A stretch of DNA of 17,682 nt from NCBI GenBank assembly GCA_020355945.1, contig CP070627.1:7897995-7915676 (forward strand). Direction: 5' to 3'. This stretch comes from Candidatus Aminicenantota bacterium. Lineage in GTDB: Bacteria > Acidobacteriota > Aminicenantia > UBA2199. The notes beneath the pieces were generated by a model. The model was not told the DNA's origin, made no database searches, and saw nothing but the letters and a program-made list of their open reading frames with translations. Shown here one piece after another: positions 1 to 9,700 of the stretch. Within the stretch, counting starts at the first letter, position 1, and each line of letters begins with the position of its first letter. Position numbers and translations under genes: made by a program.

Positions 1-2665
1 CGAAATTCTCCTTTAACCGCCGCAAAGCAAAATAAGCAGTGGGGAGCTTTCTTTCTTTAAAGGCGGTGGTACTGGCTTCTTTATCCTGGTAAGTTCCCAG
101 TATTGCCTCGAGCCACCGGGCTAACAGGTTCCCGAATGTATTTTCTTCCAGGTCCAGGTAACTGTTGATGCGATTCTGCGAAGAACTTTCCACGAGACCG
201 GTCATACCGGCATGCTTGATAAAAAGAGAGAGAATACCGGGTTTTGGTGTGAGGGCCAGTTCTTTACTGCGTAACAGGGCAGGCATGGCATTTCTCCATG
301 CCGGGTTCTTATACAACAATTCAAAAGCAGCGTCAATGTATTTTTCTTCTAATATCACACTGTTGACCGAATAATCCGCGGGATTTTCCGGGAGTCCCAG
401 TAAAAGACTGCCTAAAGTAGTTAATAACAAGCGGACGGAAAAATATTGCTCCAGGGTGCGCTTGAAGAAAAATACCACATCGGTTTCAAATTTGTGTACC
501 AATAGACCGGTGTGAATGTGTTGGGTATGATCAAGGAGTAAATCCCGAAAATGTTTTTCAACGGCCCAGTGATACATTAAAATTCCACATTGGGGATAGA
601 GATCGGCTAAATTGGTGGTGTCGTACTTTTTGTCTATCCAGACAACGCGGTCAAACCAACGCCTGTCAGGTTTGTCATTGGGCAGGGGAGAAAAATCCTC
701 GTCCCTGGCTGCAAAAAACCGCGCCAATTCATTGAGAAAACCGGCTTTATTTAACCGGACTACGTCTTTTTTGACGTCCCGCTGCGGGTCGTCGGTTTCT
801 ACCTGGTAATCCATTAAAAATAAATTTATTCCCACACCGACAATATTTAATTCTTCGAGGACTCTTTTCAGGGAATAACAAAGGTCCAATATGACTCCGC
901 TGGAAGTGCCGCCGTTTAACGAAGCAGCAATGCATACCTGGAGGTTCTCCCCTTTATTTTTCTCATAAAGATCACGCAGCATGGTTTTGATATTGAGGGC
1001 ATCATGGCTTTCCTGCAGTTTATCCCTTTGCTCAAGGACCATTAACCGGCCAATACTGCGGTCCAGGTTGGTACCAAACCCGATATCATAGTCAATGGCT
1101 TCACTGAGTTTTTCCCTGGCATTGAGCCAGGCATAATCCGGCCCGGGTTCTTTTTTCTCTGCCTCTTGCTTGATAAAACTCGATACCGGTGCATGGATGT
1201 TTATTTTTTCTTCCCTGCCCAGGGAAATATGACCGATTTTAACGGTATCGCTTAACCAGGGTTTCACTGTATCCAGCGCACAGAAAGTGACTTTCTTTTT
1301 AATCTCTTGATCTTCGTTGTGTTCCCATAACAGGCGTTTAAAATGGGTCAGGGCATTGATGCCTCCATAACCGACTCCCAGGGCCAGTGTGGGACTGACA
1401 GATAATTTGAACCCGGTTTCCAGGGTGGGGAGAATGTCGGGTTGGGTAAGGGGGACCCGTTTCGGGATTTCATAGGTTGGGAAACCGATGAGGTCTTCGC
1501 CTTTACATCGCAAATTCCGGAATATAATCCAGAAGAGCGGGTTAAGAAATATCCAGAAAATCTGCCAGAGGAAAAAACGGGGGATAATAAGAATGTAAGG
1601 TCGTTTATTGGATGAAAAGGTACGGGTATTGCCTTGCCGGTCTTTGAGTTTCAATCGGGCTCTTGCTGCGGATACCCGGTACCAACCGTAACAGCGGGGA
1701 CGAATGTAGTATTCCAGGGAGAAATCGTTTGTTTCTAAAACGGGTAGATACCAGTGCACAGACATGCCTTTACCGCCGGATCCGCCGGATCCGTTAAAAT
1801 CGAACAACGAGGGTTCGATTTCGCCCCACTGCACGATATGGAAATGCCCTTTTTTAATATTCGGCTGCTCGGTGATTTCAACTTCCCTGGCACGGGCACT
1901 GCTGATAATATTCCCGATATTGTAGTAAAGCTCTTTGAGCCCTTCGGATTCCTGGGTATGGAAATAGGTTGCTTCGCCGGTGGCAATTTTTCTCATCAAT
2001 TCCTGGTCGCAGTGGCCCAGGGCCACGGAATAAATGACTGCACCCTGGTTTTTTAAATTTTCTGCCTGTTCCAGGGCAGGTCCCGGATCGCTGAAACCAT
2101 CGGATAAAAGAATAACGGCATTCTTTTTCCCGGGTGTTAATTCTTCTTTCAATACCTGGTATGCCAGCCTTAATCCTTCATGGATGGCAGTGTCCCCTTC
2201 GGAGACCAGCAGGCTTATGAAGGTTTTCAACTTCATTTTATTGGTGGTTAAGCTGGAGCGAATATGGGCATGTTCCTGGAACTCCACCAGTGCGAAACAA
2301 AAATCCGGCGGCGTGGTGGAGACGAGGTTCCTGGCTGCGATTTTAGCGTTTCCCAGGGGGGTGCCTATCATGCTGGTGGAGTTGTCCATTACCAACACGA
2401 TGTTCCAGGGTTCACTCTTCTCGGTAACAGGAGATACTCCCCTGGCAGAAGCCAGGATTTTCACTTTAATGTCTTCATCTTTCAAGGCAAACTTTCTTTC
2501 ACACTGGCGAATAATACTTTTCTTTCCAGTAAAGGTTGACCAGGTGCCAATGGCAAATATAGCTAATCCTACTGCCAGGTAAAGGGCGACAGGGATGAGC
2601 AAAATAGGACCCAGGAAATAGAGTCCCACGATAAAGATAATTAATAATATAAAAAAGAGTTTCAT
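1..2665 (-). CDS. VWA - transmembrane - tubulin/FtsZ-like fusion protein (3' end cut by window edge)
   Basis: My own translation from the ATG at 2665 stays open for 888 codons to base 1, so the C terminus lies outside the window. The start has AAGGAG (2673-2678) seven bases upstream and overlaps the stop of gene B as TAATG, which implies translational coupling. Layout: a long hydrophobic stretch at residues 3-42 (one or two TM helices); a VWA domain at about 87-255 with a complete MIDAS (D94-x-S96-x-S98, T159, D189); a Gly/Ser linker at 292-298; a beta-rich segment at about 302-352; an aromatic-rich membrane segment at 357-382; then a tubulin-like domain from about 422. That domain has GVGYGG (430-435), a D465-T466 strand end, a GR motif (539-540) and GGTSSG (585-590) with Asp594 four residues after the last Gly. 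The residues align with genes B and C, but both glycine loops are degenerate, so GTP binding is uncertain. It is a full-length paralogue of gene B. The VWA and tubulin calls are strong; the role (membrane-tethered cytoskeletal partner) is inferred. Confidence 0.88.
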   Translation of the reverse strand, partial: MKLFFILLIIFIVGLYFLGPILLIPVALYLAVGLAIFAIGTWSTFTGKKSIIRQCERKFALKDEDIKVKILASARGVSPVTEKSEPWNIVLVMDNSTSMIGTPLGNAKIAARNLVSTTPPDFCFALVEFQEHAHIRSSLTTNKMKLKTFISLLVSEGDTAIHEGLRLAYQVLKEELTPGKKNAVILLSDGFSDPGPALEQAENLKNQGAVIYSVALGHCDQELMRKIATGEATYFHTQESEGLKELYYNIGNIISSARAREVEITEQPNIKKGHFHIVQWGEIEPSLFDFNGSGGSGGKGMSVHWYLPVLETNDFSLEYYIRPRCYGWYRVSAARARLKLKDRQGNTRTFSSNKRPYILIIPRFFLWQIFWIFLNPLFWIIFRNLRCKGEDLIGFPTYEIPKRVPLTQPDILPTLETGFKLSVSPTLALGVGYGGINALTHFKRLLWEHNEDQEIKKKVTFCALDTVKPWLSDTVKIGHISLGREEKINIHAPVSSFIKQEAEKKEPGPDYAWLNAREKLSEAIDYDIGFGTNLDRSIGRLMVLEQRDKLQESHDALNIKTMLRDLYEKNKGENLQVCIAASLNGGTSSGVILDLCYSLKRVLEELNIVGVGINLFLMDYQVETDDPQRDVKKDVVRLNKAGFLNELARFFAARDEDFSPLPNDKPDRRWFDRVVWIDKKYDTTNLADLYPQCGILMYHWAVEKHFRDLLLDHTQHIHTGLLVHKFETDVVFFFKRTLEQYFSVRLLLTTLGSLLLGLPENPADYSVNSVILEEKYIDAAFELLYKNPAWRNAMPALLRSKELALTPKPGILSLFIKHAGMTGLVESSSQNRINSYLDLEENTFGNLLARWLEAILGTYQDKEASTTAFKERKLPTAYFALRRLKENF
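1773..1793. repeat. 9-bp tandem repeat encoding a Gly-Ser linker
   Basis: The unit CCGCCGGAT occurs twice in tandem (1773-1781, 1782-1790), followed by CCG. Read on the minus strand inside gene A it encodes the GSGGSGG linker between the VWA domain and the following beta-rich segment. The period is a multiple of three, so a slippage change would lengthen or shorten the linker without a frameshift. Confidence 0.8.
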
Positions 2666-5600
2666 TATTCTTCTCCTTCAAGATACAGCTTCATCCAGCA
2701 ATAGAAGGTATTGCTTTCGCGCACTTCAGCCTCTAACTGCTTCTGGCGTTTTTTATCAGGCCTGAGTGCCCCGGGTGGAATGCTGCTTACCAATTCCGAC
2801 GCCTTGAAGGCCGCAAAGGGTAAATGGTCGCTTAAGACAAAATAAACCGCAGCATCGATGAGCTCTTCACCGTCGATAAAGGTGAGTTTGTGTTTTTTTC
2901 CATGGATTTCACACTTCCATAACCGGTCATAATCATCCTGGAAAATTTTCCCTGCCAGCCAGAGCTGGCTGAATAATTTAAAATAATCCCGGTTATAAAA
3001 CAAGAGGTAATAGTAAGGCACCTCTTTTTCACAGTAGAAATCATAAATTTTCTCAATGCTTAAATGGTTGGCTTTCTTTAACAATTCCGGCAGATGTACC
3101 GGCTTAAACTGGTGCCACGGTTTTTTGTAATTGCCGGTGAGTAAATAAGAGACCTGGAGGGAATAGATCCTGTACTGGTTGGAGGATGGAGGATATAGAA
3201 ATATTTCATAAGCATATTTCAGGTTGTCCAATTCTTTTTTGAGCCGGTTGATATATTTTTCTTCCCCGGGGCTGAGCCGGATCCGGGAATGATGAGGGAA
3301 GAGGTGGATATAAAAGAGATTTGGGGATTGAGCCGCTTGATGAAATTGGCGGGCCAGGTTTGCAGTGGTATAATTGTTGTCTTTACTGCTGCTTTCATAA
3401 TCCGCCAGTAAATTCATGATGGTGAATTCCTTTAATTTGGCTGAAAATTGGTCTCCCATTTCATTGGTTTCTTTGACAATGTTTTCGGTCAGTTCCGAAC
3501 GGGAGGTGAAGAGATACCGCTTTGTTCCTAAAAACTCGAAGGTTATTTCCGGTTCCAACAGGTTCTGGGGATTAACCGACCAGAGGCAGCGCTTTTTCAG
3601 GTGGTCGTATATTTCAGTGGTATTTTCCAGGTTGAGCCACCAGGCGATCCATTGTTCCCTGAGGTTGTCGATATGATAGCCTGCCGGGGTTTGTTCATCG
3701 ATGCCCAGGACAACCCGGCTGCGCTGCATTTTTAGAAGTTCCTGTTTGATACCTTCAAAATAGGTGCGCTGCTTGCGGATGTAGGGCAAGAGACCCTCAA
3801 TATCCTTTCCTGTACTATCTTTTGGGCCTAGCAACTGCGATATCCACCACTGGAGATTTTCTTTTACAGCGGATAAACATTTGATGACATTTTCAATTTC
3901 AGGGACTGCCGGCACTGGAGATTTGTTTTCCCTGAGCCGAACCAGTATTTCATTGAATTGATTTTCCAGCGTATGGATGACCCGGTCCAGGCCGGTTAAT
4001 GAAAAAATCCCTTCATTCAAAAGAATGGAAAACGATTTTTGCAGGAAATAGAGAAATTGTTCGGTATCTTCTACCGGTTGAAGGGGATCAGGGGGTTCCC
4101 GGTTCTCCAGCAAATACGGCCATATGCTCCTGGCATAGATGCGAAGCTCCCGTTCATATAACTGCCTGGTGCAAGGATGTTCATAGAGGTCCGGCACGCT
4201 GCCGTGGGGCTCGATGGCCAGGGAATCTTTTCCGCTCTCTAATCCTTTTAGAGCGATTTTTTCGCTGAACATATCGCTGATGAACAGGATTTTCAAGTAT
4301 TCTTTGACCAATTGGGTGGGGTACATGATGCAGGTGCTTTTCATATGGTTGAAACTCTCAATTTTGTGTTTTTTCCTGGATTCTCCTTCTTGTTTCCGGG
4401 TGCTTTCGATAAATTGTTGGGTTTCAATCCTGGCGGTTCGTTCGATAAAGAAAAACAACCCGTCAGCGGCCTGGGGATAGAGATCATATTCCGGCTCATT
4501 GGTTGGCAAAACAAACGTATATATATTGTTATGGGGTTTTTCTTTCAATGTTCCTTTTAGGATACCTTCGCTGTCTTTGATGTGGTTTCTGACCAGGGGA
4601 TAGGGCTGGTAAACCCTGCCAGCCTGGGAGATGCAGTCCAATTCATCTAACAATACCCTGTTTTGAATGGGGACCTGGCGGGGTTCGGAGAATTGGCTTC
4701 GATCATCCACTAGAACCAGGTTTATTTCTACGCTGTTGGTGTTTTCTACCATTTTATCGGTGAGGCGCCGCAGCAGCACGGTCATATCAGTGATGAGTCC
4801 GCTGCCCACCCCGCCATTGGAATTACCGGCAATAATAATTTGCATGAATTGAGACTGTTGGGCTTGTTCTTTCAACTGGGCGACCAGGTCTTTCAATTTT
4901 TGCACCAGCAAACTTTTGTCATCCAGTTCCAGTTCTTTGATCAGGTAGGCCCGGGCCAGGGCAGCATGGCGATCAGTGCCGCTGCTTAATCCCAGGACAC
5001 CCTCGGGCAGTTTGGCGTATTCTTGTAAATCCAGGGAAGTGAAGGGATCGTGAATATCTATTTTGGGCTTATCTTTGTAATCATCCACCACTGCTTTTAC
5101 ATTGCGGAGATGCTCTTCGGGGATATAGATTTCATTTTCCCTGTCCAGGGTGACCACAGTACCGGGTACCCTGTCGGGATGCGCACCGAAAACTTCTTCC
5201 GAGGCCACATCAATGGCCAGTAATTTCACATTTTTTTCATTTTCACTGCTGGTCATGAGATCGTTTATGTTTTGTTTGAGGTGGGTAAGGGTATGGCGGC
5301 CGGTGCGTCCCAGACCGATGACCAGGCTGGGCATCCATTGAATCTTAGATTTTTCAGGGATATGTTGTTTGGGGAGCACCCCGGGCATTCTCGACCTTTC
5401 CCCGGCTAAGACAATGTCCCCGGGGAAAAGATCCAATGCCGGTTTCTTCTTACGTAAAAACAACCAACCTAAGAGAAAAAGGAGCGCGGGTAAATAAAGC
5501 CAGAACAGCATCCACCAGGTCACACTTAAAATATAAGGGATTCTCTCACTTTTAAGTGCTATTTTATTGCCGTCAACATCGTAAAAGGTAAGGGGTACTT

Positions 5601-6621
5601 TTTGATACAAAGGTTTAAGTATCCCAAAGGTCCTGGTTTTTACCGGGATATGATAGATGTATTTCCGGGCAAATAGGATGGGCAGGGTGAGAAGGCTGAT
5701 TTTGGTTTGATCTTTGGGGGGGAGCAAAAAGGTGCCTGGTTTGGACTGTTCTTCCGGTTTTCTACTTGAATCGCTTTCAATCCATGAAAACGATCGATGC
5801 GCAAAAGGAATTGCCATTTCCCCTTGTTTGCCGATGACATTGCCGATTTCTTCTCCTACCCGGTCATATACCACCTGGAGTTTGATGGGGTCGTCACAGG
5901 TAAGCACACGGTTGGGTGGGACATTGCCGTCATCATCCCTCAGTATATTGGCTAAATTCTCATAAAGAGCACCTCTGCCTACCCCGATACAAAAGAGTAT
6001 AACCGCATTTTTTAATAGTTTTTCTTTATAAAATTGGTTGGGGGCACTGGCATCCGCACCGCCGTCGGTGAGAAATATAACAAAATTGTTCTGCCAGCTT
6101 TTGGATAGGATTGCAGGTTCCAACCACTGGTACGCCTTTTGCAGCGGCGGCAAAAAATTGGTGCCGCCCCCGGAACTGATAAAGCTAAACATTTTGTTTT
6201 TCAGGTCTTGATAATCAGTGGTTAGAGGTACCTGGTGAGTGACGTCCGTATCAAAGAAAATAACTCCCATGCGCGTCTCCTGGCTGGCACTGAAATTATC
6301 GATGAAATTCCCGATCACTTCCCGGGCAATTTCAAACCTGGAACCCCGACCAGCCCCCATTGAACCGGAATTGTCAATGATCAATACAATTGTGGCTTTT
6401 CCCACTTTTTTATTCTTTTTGTATCCTTCCAGGTCAAAATGAATGGTGGATAAGGCCTTTTTTTGCCAGGGCAGCACAATGTCCCGGTCTACCTCGACAT
6501 AAGCCCGGGATGCTTTGATAAGCCTGGCATTCAAAATCTTAACCACCCCGTAACACACTGCCATGATGATGAGCGGTATGATTAATAATATGATGAAGCA
6601 CTTCCAAAATTTTTTCTTCAT
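2665..6621 (-). CDS. VWA - transmembrane - tubulin/FtsZ-like fusion protein, 1318 aa
   Basis: The start ATG at 6621 has AGGAGGT at 6626-6632, four bases upstream. Residues 8-28 form a TM helix after a basic MKKKFWK start. A VWA domain follows at about 75-262 with a complete MIDAS (D83-x-S85-x-S87, T154, D186), then a beta-rich segment at about 318-360 and a TM helix at about 366-389 ending in RKKK. From about 430 comes a tubulin-like domain: GLGRTG (436-441), Asp471 at a strand end, GGVGSG (603-608) and Asp612, with a helical tail to 1318. One TM on each side of the VWA domain puts it outside the membrane and the tubulin-like domain in the cytoplasm; this matches the positive RKKK after the second TM. 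The GGVGSG loop departs from the GGTGAG consensus, and the GR motif seen in A and C is replaced (DR, 550-551), so this subunit may be nucleotide-binding but non-polymerising, or regulatory. The C-terminal 500 residues match no family I recognise. The gene is in line with C upstream and overlaps A by one base. Confidence 0.92.
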   Translation of the reverse strand: MKKKFWKCFIILLIIPLIIMAVCYGVVKILNARLIKASRAYVEVDRDIVLPWQKKALSTIHFDLEGYKKNKKVGKATIVLIIDNSGSMGAGRGSRFEIAREVIGNFIDNFSASQETRMGVIFFDTDVTHQVPLTTDYQDLKNKMFSFISSGGGTNFLPPLQKAYQWLEPAILSKSWQNNFVIFLTDGGADASAPNQFYKEKLLKNAVILFCIGVGRGALYENLANILRDDDGNVPPNRVLTCDDPIKLQVVYDRVGEEIGNVIGKQGEMAIPFAHRSFSWIESDSSRKPEEQSKPGTFLLPPKDQTKISLLTLPILFARKYIYHIPVKTRTFGILKPLYQKVPLTFYDVDGNKIALKSERIPYILSVTWWMLFWLYLPALLFLLGWLFLRKKKPALDLFPGDIVLAGERSRMPGVLPKQHIPEKSKIQWMPSLVIGLGRTGRHTLTHLKQNINDLMTSSENEKNVKLLAIDVASEEVFGAHPDRVPGTVVTLDRENEIYIPEEHLRNVKAVVDDYKDKPKIDIHDPFTSLDLQEYAKLPEGVLGLSSGTDRHAALARAYLIKELELDDKSLLVQKLKDLVAQLKEQAQQSQFMQIIIAGNSNGGVGSGLITDMTVLLRRLTDKMVENTNSVEINLVLVDDRSQFSEPRQVPIQNRVLLDELDCISQAGRVYQPYPLVRNHIKDSEGILKGTLKEKPHNNIYTFVLPTNEPEYDLYPQAADGLFFFIERTARIETQQFIESTRKQEGESRKKHKIESFNHMKSTCIMYPTQLVKEYLKILFISDMFSEKIALKGLESGKDSLAIEPHGSVPDLYEHPCTRQLYERELRIYARSIWPYLLENREPPDPLQPVEDTEQFLYFLQKSFSILLNEGIFSLTGLDRVIHTLENQFNEILVRLRENKSPVPAVPEIENVIKCLSAVKENLQWWISQLLGPKDSTGKDIEGLLPYIRKQRTYFEGIKQELLKMQRSRVVLGIDEQTPAGYHIDNLREQWIAWWLNLENTTEIYDHLKKRCLWSVNPQNLLEPEITFEFLGTKRYLFTSRSELTENIVKETNEMGDQFSAKLKEFTIMNLLADYESSSKDNNYTTANLARQFHQAAQSPNLFYIHLFPHHSRIRLSPGEEKYINRLKKELDNLKYAYEIFLYPPSSNQYRIYSLQVSYLLTGNYKKPWHQFKPVHLPELLKKANHLSIEKIYDFYCEKEVPYYYLLFYNRDYFKLFSQLWLAGKIFQDDYDRLWKCEIHGKKHKLTFIDGEELIDAAVYFVLSDHLPFAAFKASELVSSIPPGALRPDKKRQKQLEAEVRESNTFYCWMKLYLEGEE

Positions 6622-6768
6622 AATTACCTCCTGGGGGGGCTCTTTTTAAAAAAACCGCCCGTGAAGCATCTCCACCCCCGCAAAAATTTCTTATTGAGTT
6701 CTCCTCTATGCCTTTTCTGTCCTTGCTTACCTTTTTAACCTGTATCTCCATAAACCCTGGGATCCCTG
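6622..6768 (-). other. 147-bp spacer between genes C and B with an imperfect hairpin near the B ribosome site
   Basis: No gene is supported here; a 70-codon frame entering gene B looks like chance. Read on the minus strand, bases 6660-6634 (GGGCGG, a T run, an A run, then GAGCCCCC) can fold into an imperfect stem with almost no loop, ending directly beside the AGGAGGT of gene B (6626-6632). This could modulate translation of B or mark partial transcription termination, but there is no clean stem plus T-tract terminator and I see no convincing -35/-10 pair. Confidence 0.35.
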
Positions 6769-9700
6769 CTATTTCTTATTCATCAAGTAGTATTGGAATA
6801 TCCTGGCCAGGAATAAATCCCTGTGCTTGATATAGTACTCAGCAGGGTTTTCTTCACTTATTTCACTGTTGTAGTTTGCAATTCCAATGTTAAAGGGGTC
6901 TTTTTTCAGGAATTCATTTTTTATTTTTTCCCAATTCTTTCCCTTTTGCTTTAAAATCGCCTCATCCCTCATCTGCTTGATACTCCTGAAATCAAAGGGT
7001 CTCTGTTTTCTAAAGGGTTTCCTGTCCACGGCAAATCGCACCAGGGCAGTAAACATATCGGATGTTTTATCCGGGTCTGTCAAACACATGACGTTATCCG
7101 GGTGATTTCTGTGGTTTTTACCCGGGGGGCCGCAAATCCAGTATTCCTGGCCAGTGGCGCCGACTTCCTTGCGGATGATGCCAGCAGCACAGGCAGTGAC
7201 AAAAATTTCAACGTTTTCAGACTCTTCCAATACCCAATAAAAAGAACTGTGGGTTAATGAAAACAAACCGGCATCGATCACATCGGGCAGTGCACTTTCA
7301 ATCCCCATGATTTCCCATTCGCATTTGTAGTCGTGGTACACTTTGGTCCGCCATCCGCCGGACCCATCCTGGATTTCCTTTTTATACTGGCTGCCCATCC
7401 GGCTCAAAATATCGATCTCAGAAGGATGAACCGTGTTGGAGGAGACAAAAAACACCAGTGAATCTTTGTCCCCAAAATCAATATGATAACTGGCAGCTCC
7501 CCGGAACGTGTCGTTGACGATTTTGCAGTTGCTTTTGTTTTTCAACGCGGTCAGCAAATCGGAAATTTCATCATCCAATTCCGGGTTAGTATCACCGTAG
7601 ACCAATCTTCCATCTAACTTTTCAGGTATCTTTTTCAAGTTGATAAAATCCTGCGAAGCAGGGATGAGAGAATTTAACAGGTCATTGCCAAACTGTGACT
7701 CGGTCTGGTTTTCCCGGTACTGTTTCCTGGCCCAACCTAAATAATTGATAATACCGGCATGGAGATCCATTTTTTCACCGATGTATTGAATGATATCCTT
7801 CTCAATCCGATCCCACAATGACTCTTCCTGGTTTTCCCGGTATTGAACATCTCCGTGTTTGTAGTTAATGATATAATTTTCACCGTCAAACTCCATGCTA
7901 AAGCGGATATTCTCGGTATCTTCGCTGAAGATCATGGTTTTTAGATGTTCTTCATATTTTTCTTTTAAGTTGGATATATTGTTGGATTTCAAACCAAGGC
8001 TGGTGGCATAACCCACGCCAGCTTTTAATATACCGTCAATCTTTGTCACTTCATCCCTGTACCTGGCTTTCATACTGGTCCCGGAAATGGATACCTGGTT
8101 GTTTTTGTTAATCAGGCCTGTTTCCATGCGTTCAATATATGCCAACAGTTGATGGTGAATCTCGATGACCAGGTCCAGGATATTCCTGGACTGTAAATAG
8201 GAGAGTTCCATTTCTTTATCCGCTTTAAAGGTTTCCATGGCAGTGGATATACCGGAGAAATTATAGCCCACCAGCTTTTTGATGGGCCTGATATTGCTGT
8301 ACATTTCAGCACTTTCTATCACTTTGGTATGCACAAACTTTGACCGGGAATCAAATACCCGCCGCGCCGCCACATTCAAGATACCGATGATGGCGCTGGG
8401 GTTATTTTCATCTTCTCCTTTTAATACCTTTTTCATCTGCTTAAAGGTGTAGTACATTTCACGGATACCCAGTTTTCGATCCCTTAAAAAAACCTTTACC
8501 TTGCCGAGAAAATTGGCTGCGATCTTTGCTTTGATATTTTCTCTCCTGGTATTTTCCGGTGATTTATCAAAGATTTTTTTATAATTATTAAATTTGTTTT
8601 CCAGTTCCTGTTGAAATACCTGTTTCTTTTCCTCCCATTTTTTCTTGTCCATTTCAGGTACGGCAATGTCTTTATAGATGTTTTCATAGAGAGCTTCGAT
8701 ATCCCGTTCGTCATTGGGGGAAAATCCCGGGTCCGTATAATACTTCCGGAATTCATACATGCCCAGCAGTTTTTCCAGCATATCCTCGGGTTTTTCCAGC
8801 AGGGATTGACGGGCATATTTTTCAGCTTCCACATCATTGTTAATAAATTTTTGCAGCACCAGGAAATAAGGGGCCAGGCTGCTGAACAGGGTGTCGATGT
8901 CTGTCCGCAGGGATTCTCTTTTATCCTGGTCTTCTAATTCCAGGATGCTCCCGGCTTCATTAACAGGGAAAAGCTCATTGATCTTCCGGGTTAAATAATT
9001 GTAGGCATACTTTTTCTTGTACAGGGCAGTGGGGATAAATATTTTATAAGTGGAGAGCGAGGTAAGCCTATCCCCGGTATGATTGATGATGGAAGATAAA
9101 AACGTGTCCGATCCCTTGGGGTCCATTAAAATGGATATACCGTCTACCACTTTGTTAAAGAATCCCCGTCTCTTTTCTTCATTCTTGCAATCTTCGTTAA
9201 AGAAGAGCATATTATCGAAAATGCTTTTGGAATGATAAAAGATTCGGCCGGAGTCAAACTCCACTTTACCGGTATGGTCTTTGCCGTCTTCATCGGCTTT
9301 GTGAAACCTTTCCGTACCTTTGGCAGTAAACCGCTGCAATTCCCGTATACCGGCATACCCCTGGGCAATGGAAGTGGTTAATTTGTCGGAATAGACTTCG
9401 GGCAGGACAAAACCGCCAATGGTTTGAATCTTATGATTGAATTCATCCTGGACAACTTTGGCCAGCATGGCCACATCCATCATCATACCGGCACCGGTAC
9501 CCCCGGCATAAGAACCGAAAATCCAGACCGGTATAACGGCTGTTCCTGAAATTCTCTTGATCTTTTGCAGCTTCTCGTTTATGGCTGCTGCAATTTTGTT
9601 GAGATTAAAGAAAAATGCCATCCGGCCAAATTGACGCAGTTGGGCAGCCCCTTCGGCTAATTGCCACCTGGCCTGCTCTTGCACATACTGTTTCAGGATA

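Noticed and set aside
2034..2582. Plus-strand open frame of 182 codons
   Set aside because: It is antisense to the VWA domain of gene A, whose own frame is open and carries the MIDAS motif.
6539..6751. A 70-codon minus-strand gene between C and B
   Set aside because: It runs out of frame into the start of gene B, has no clear ribosome site, and resembles no protein.
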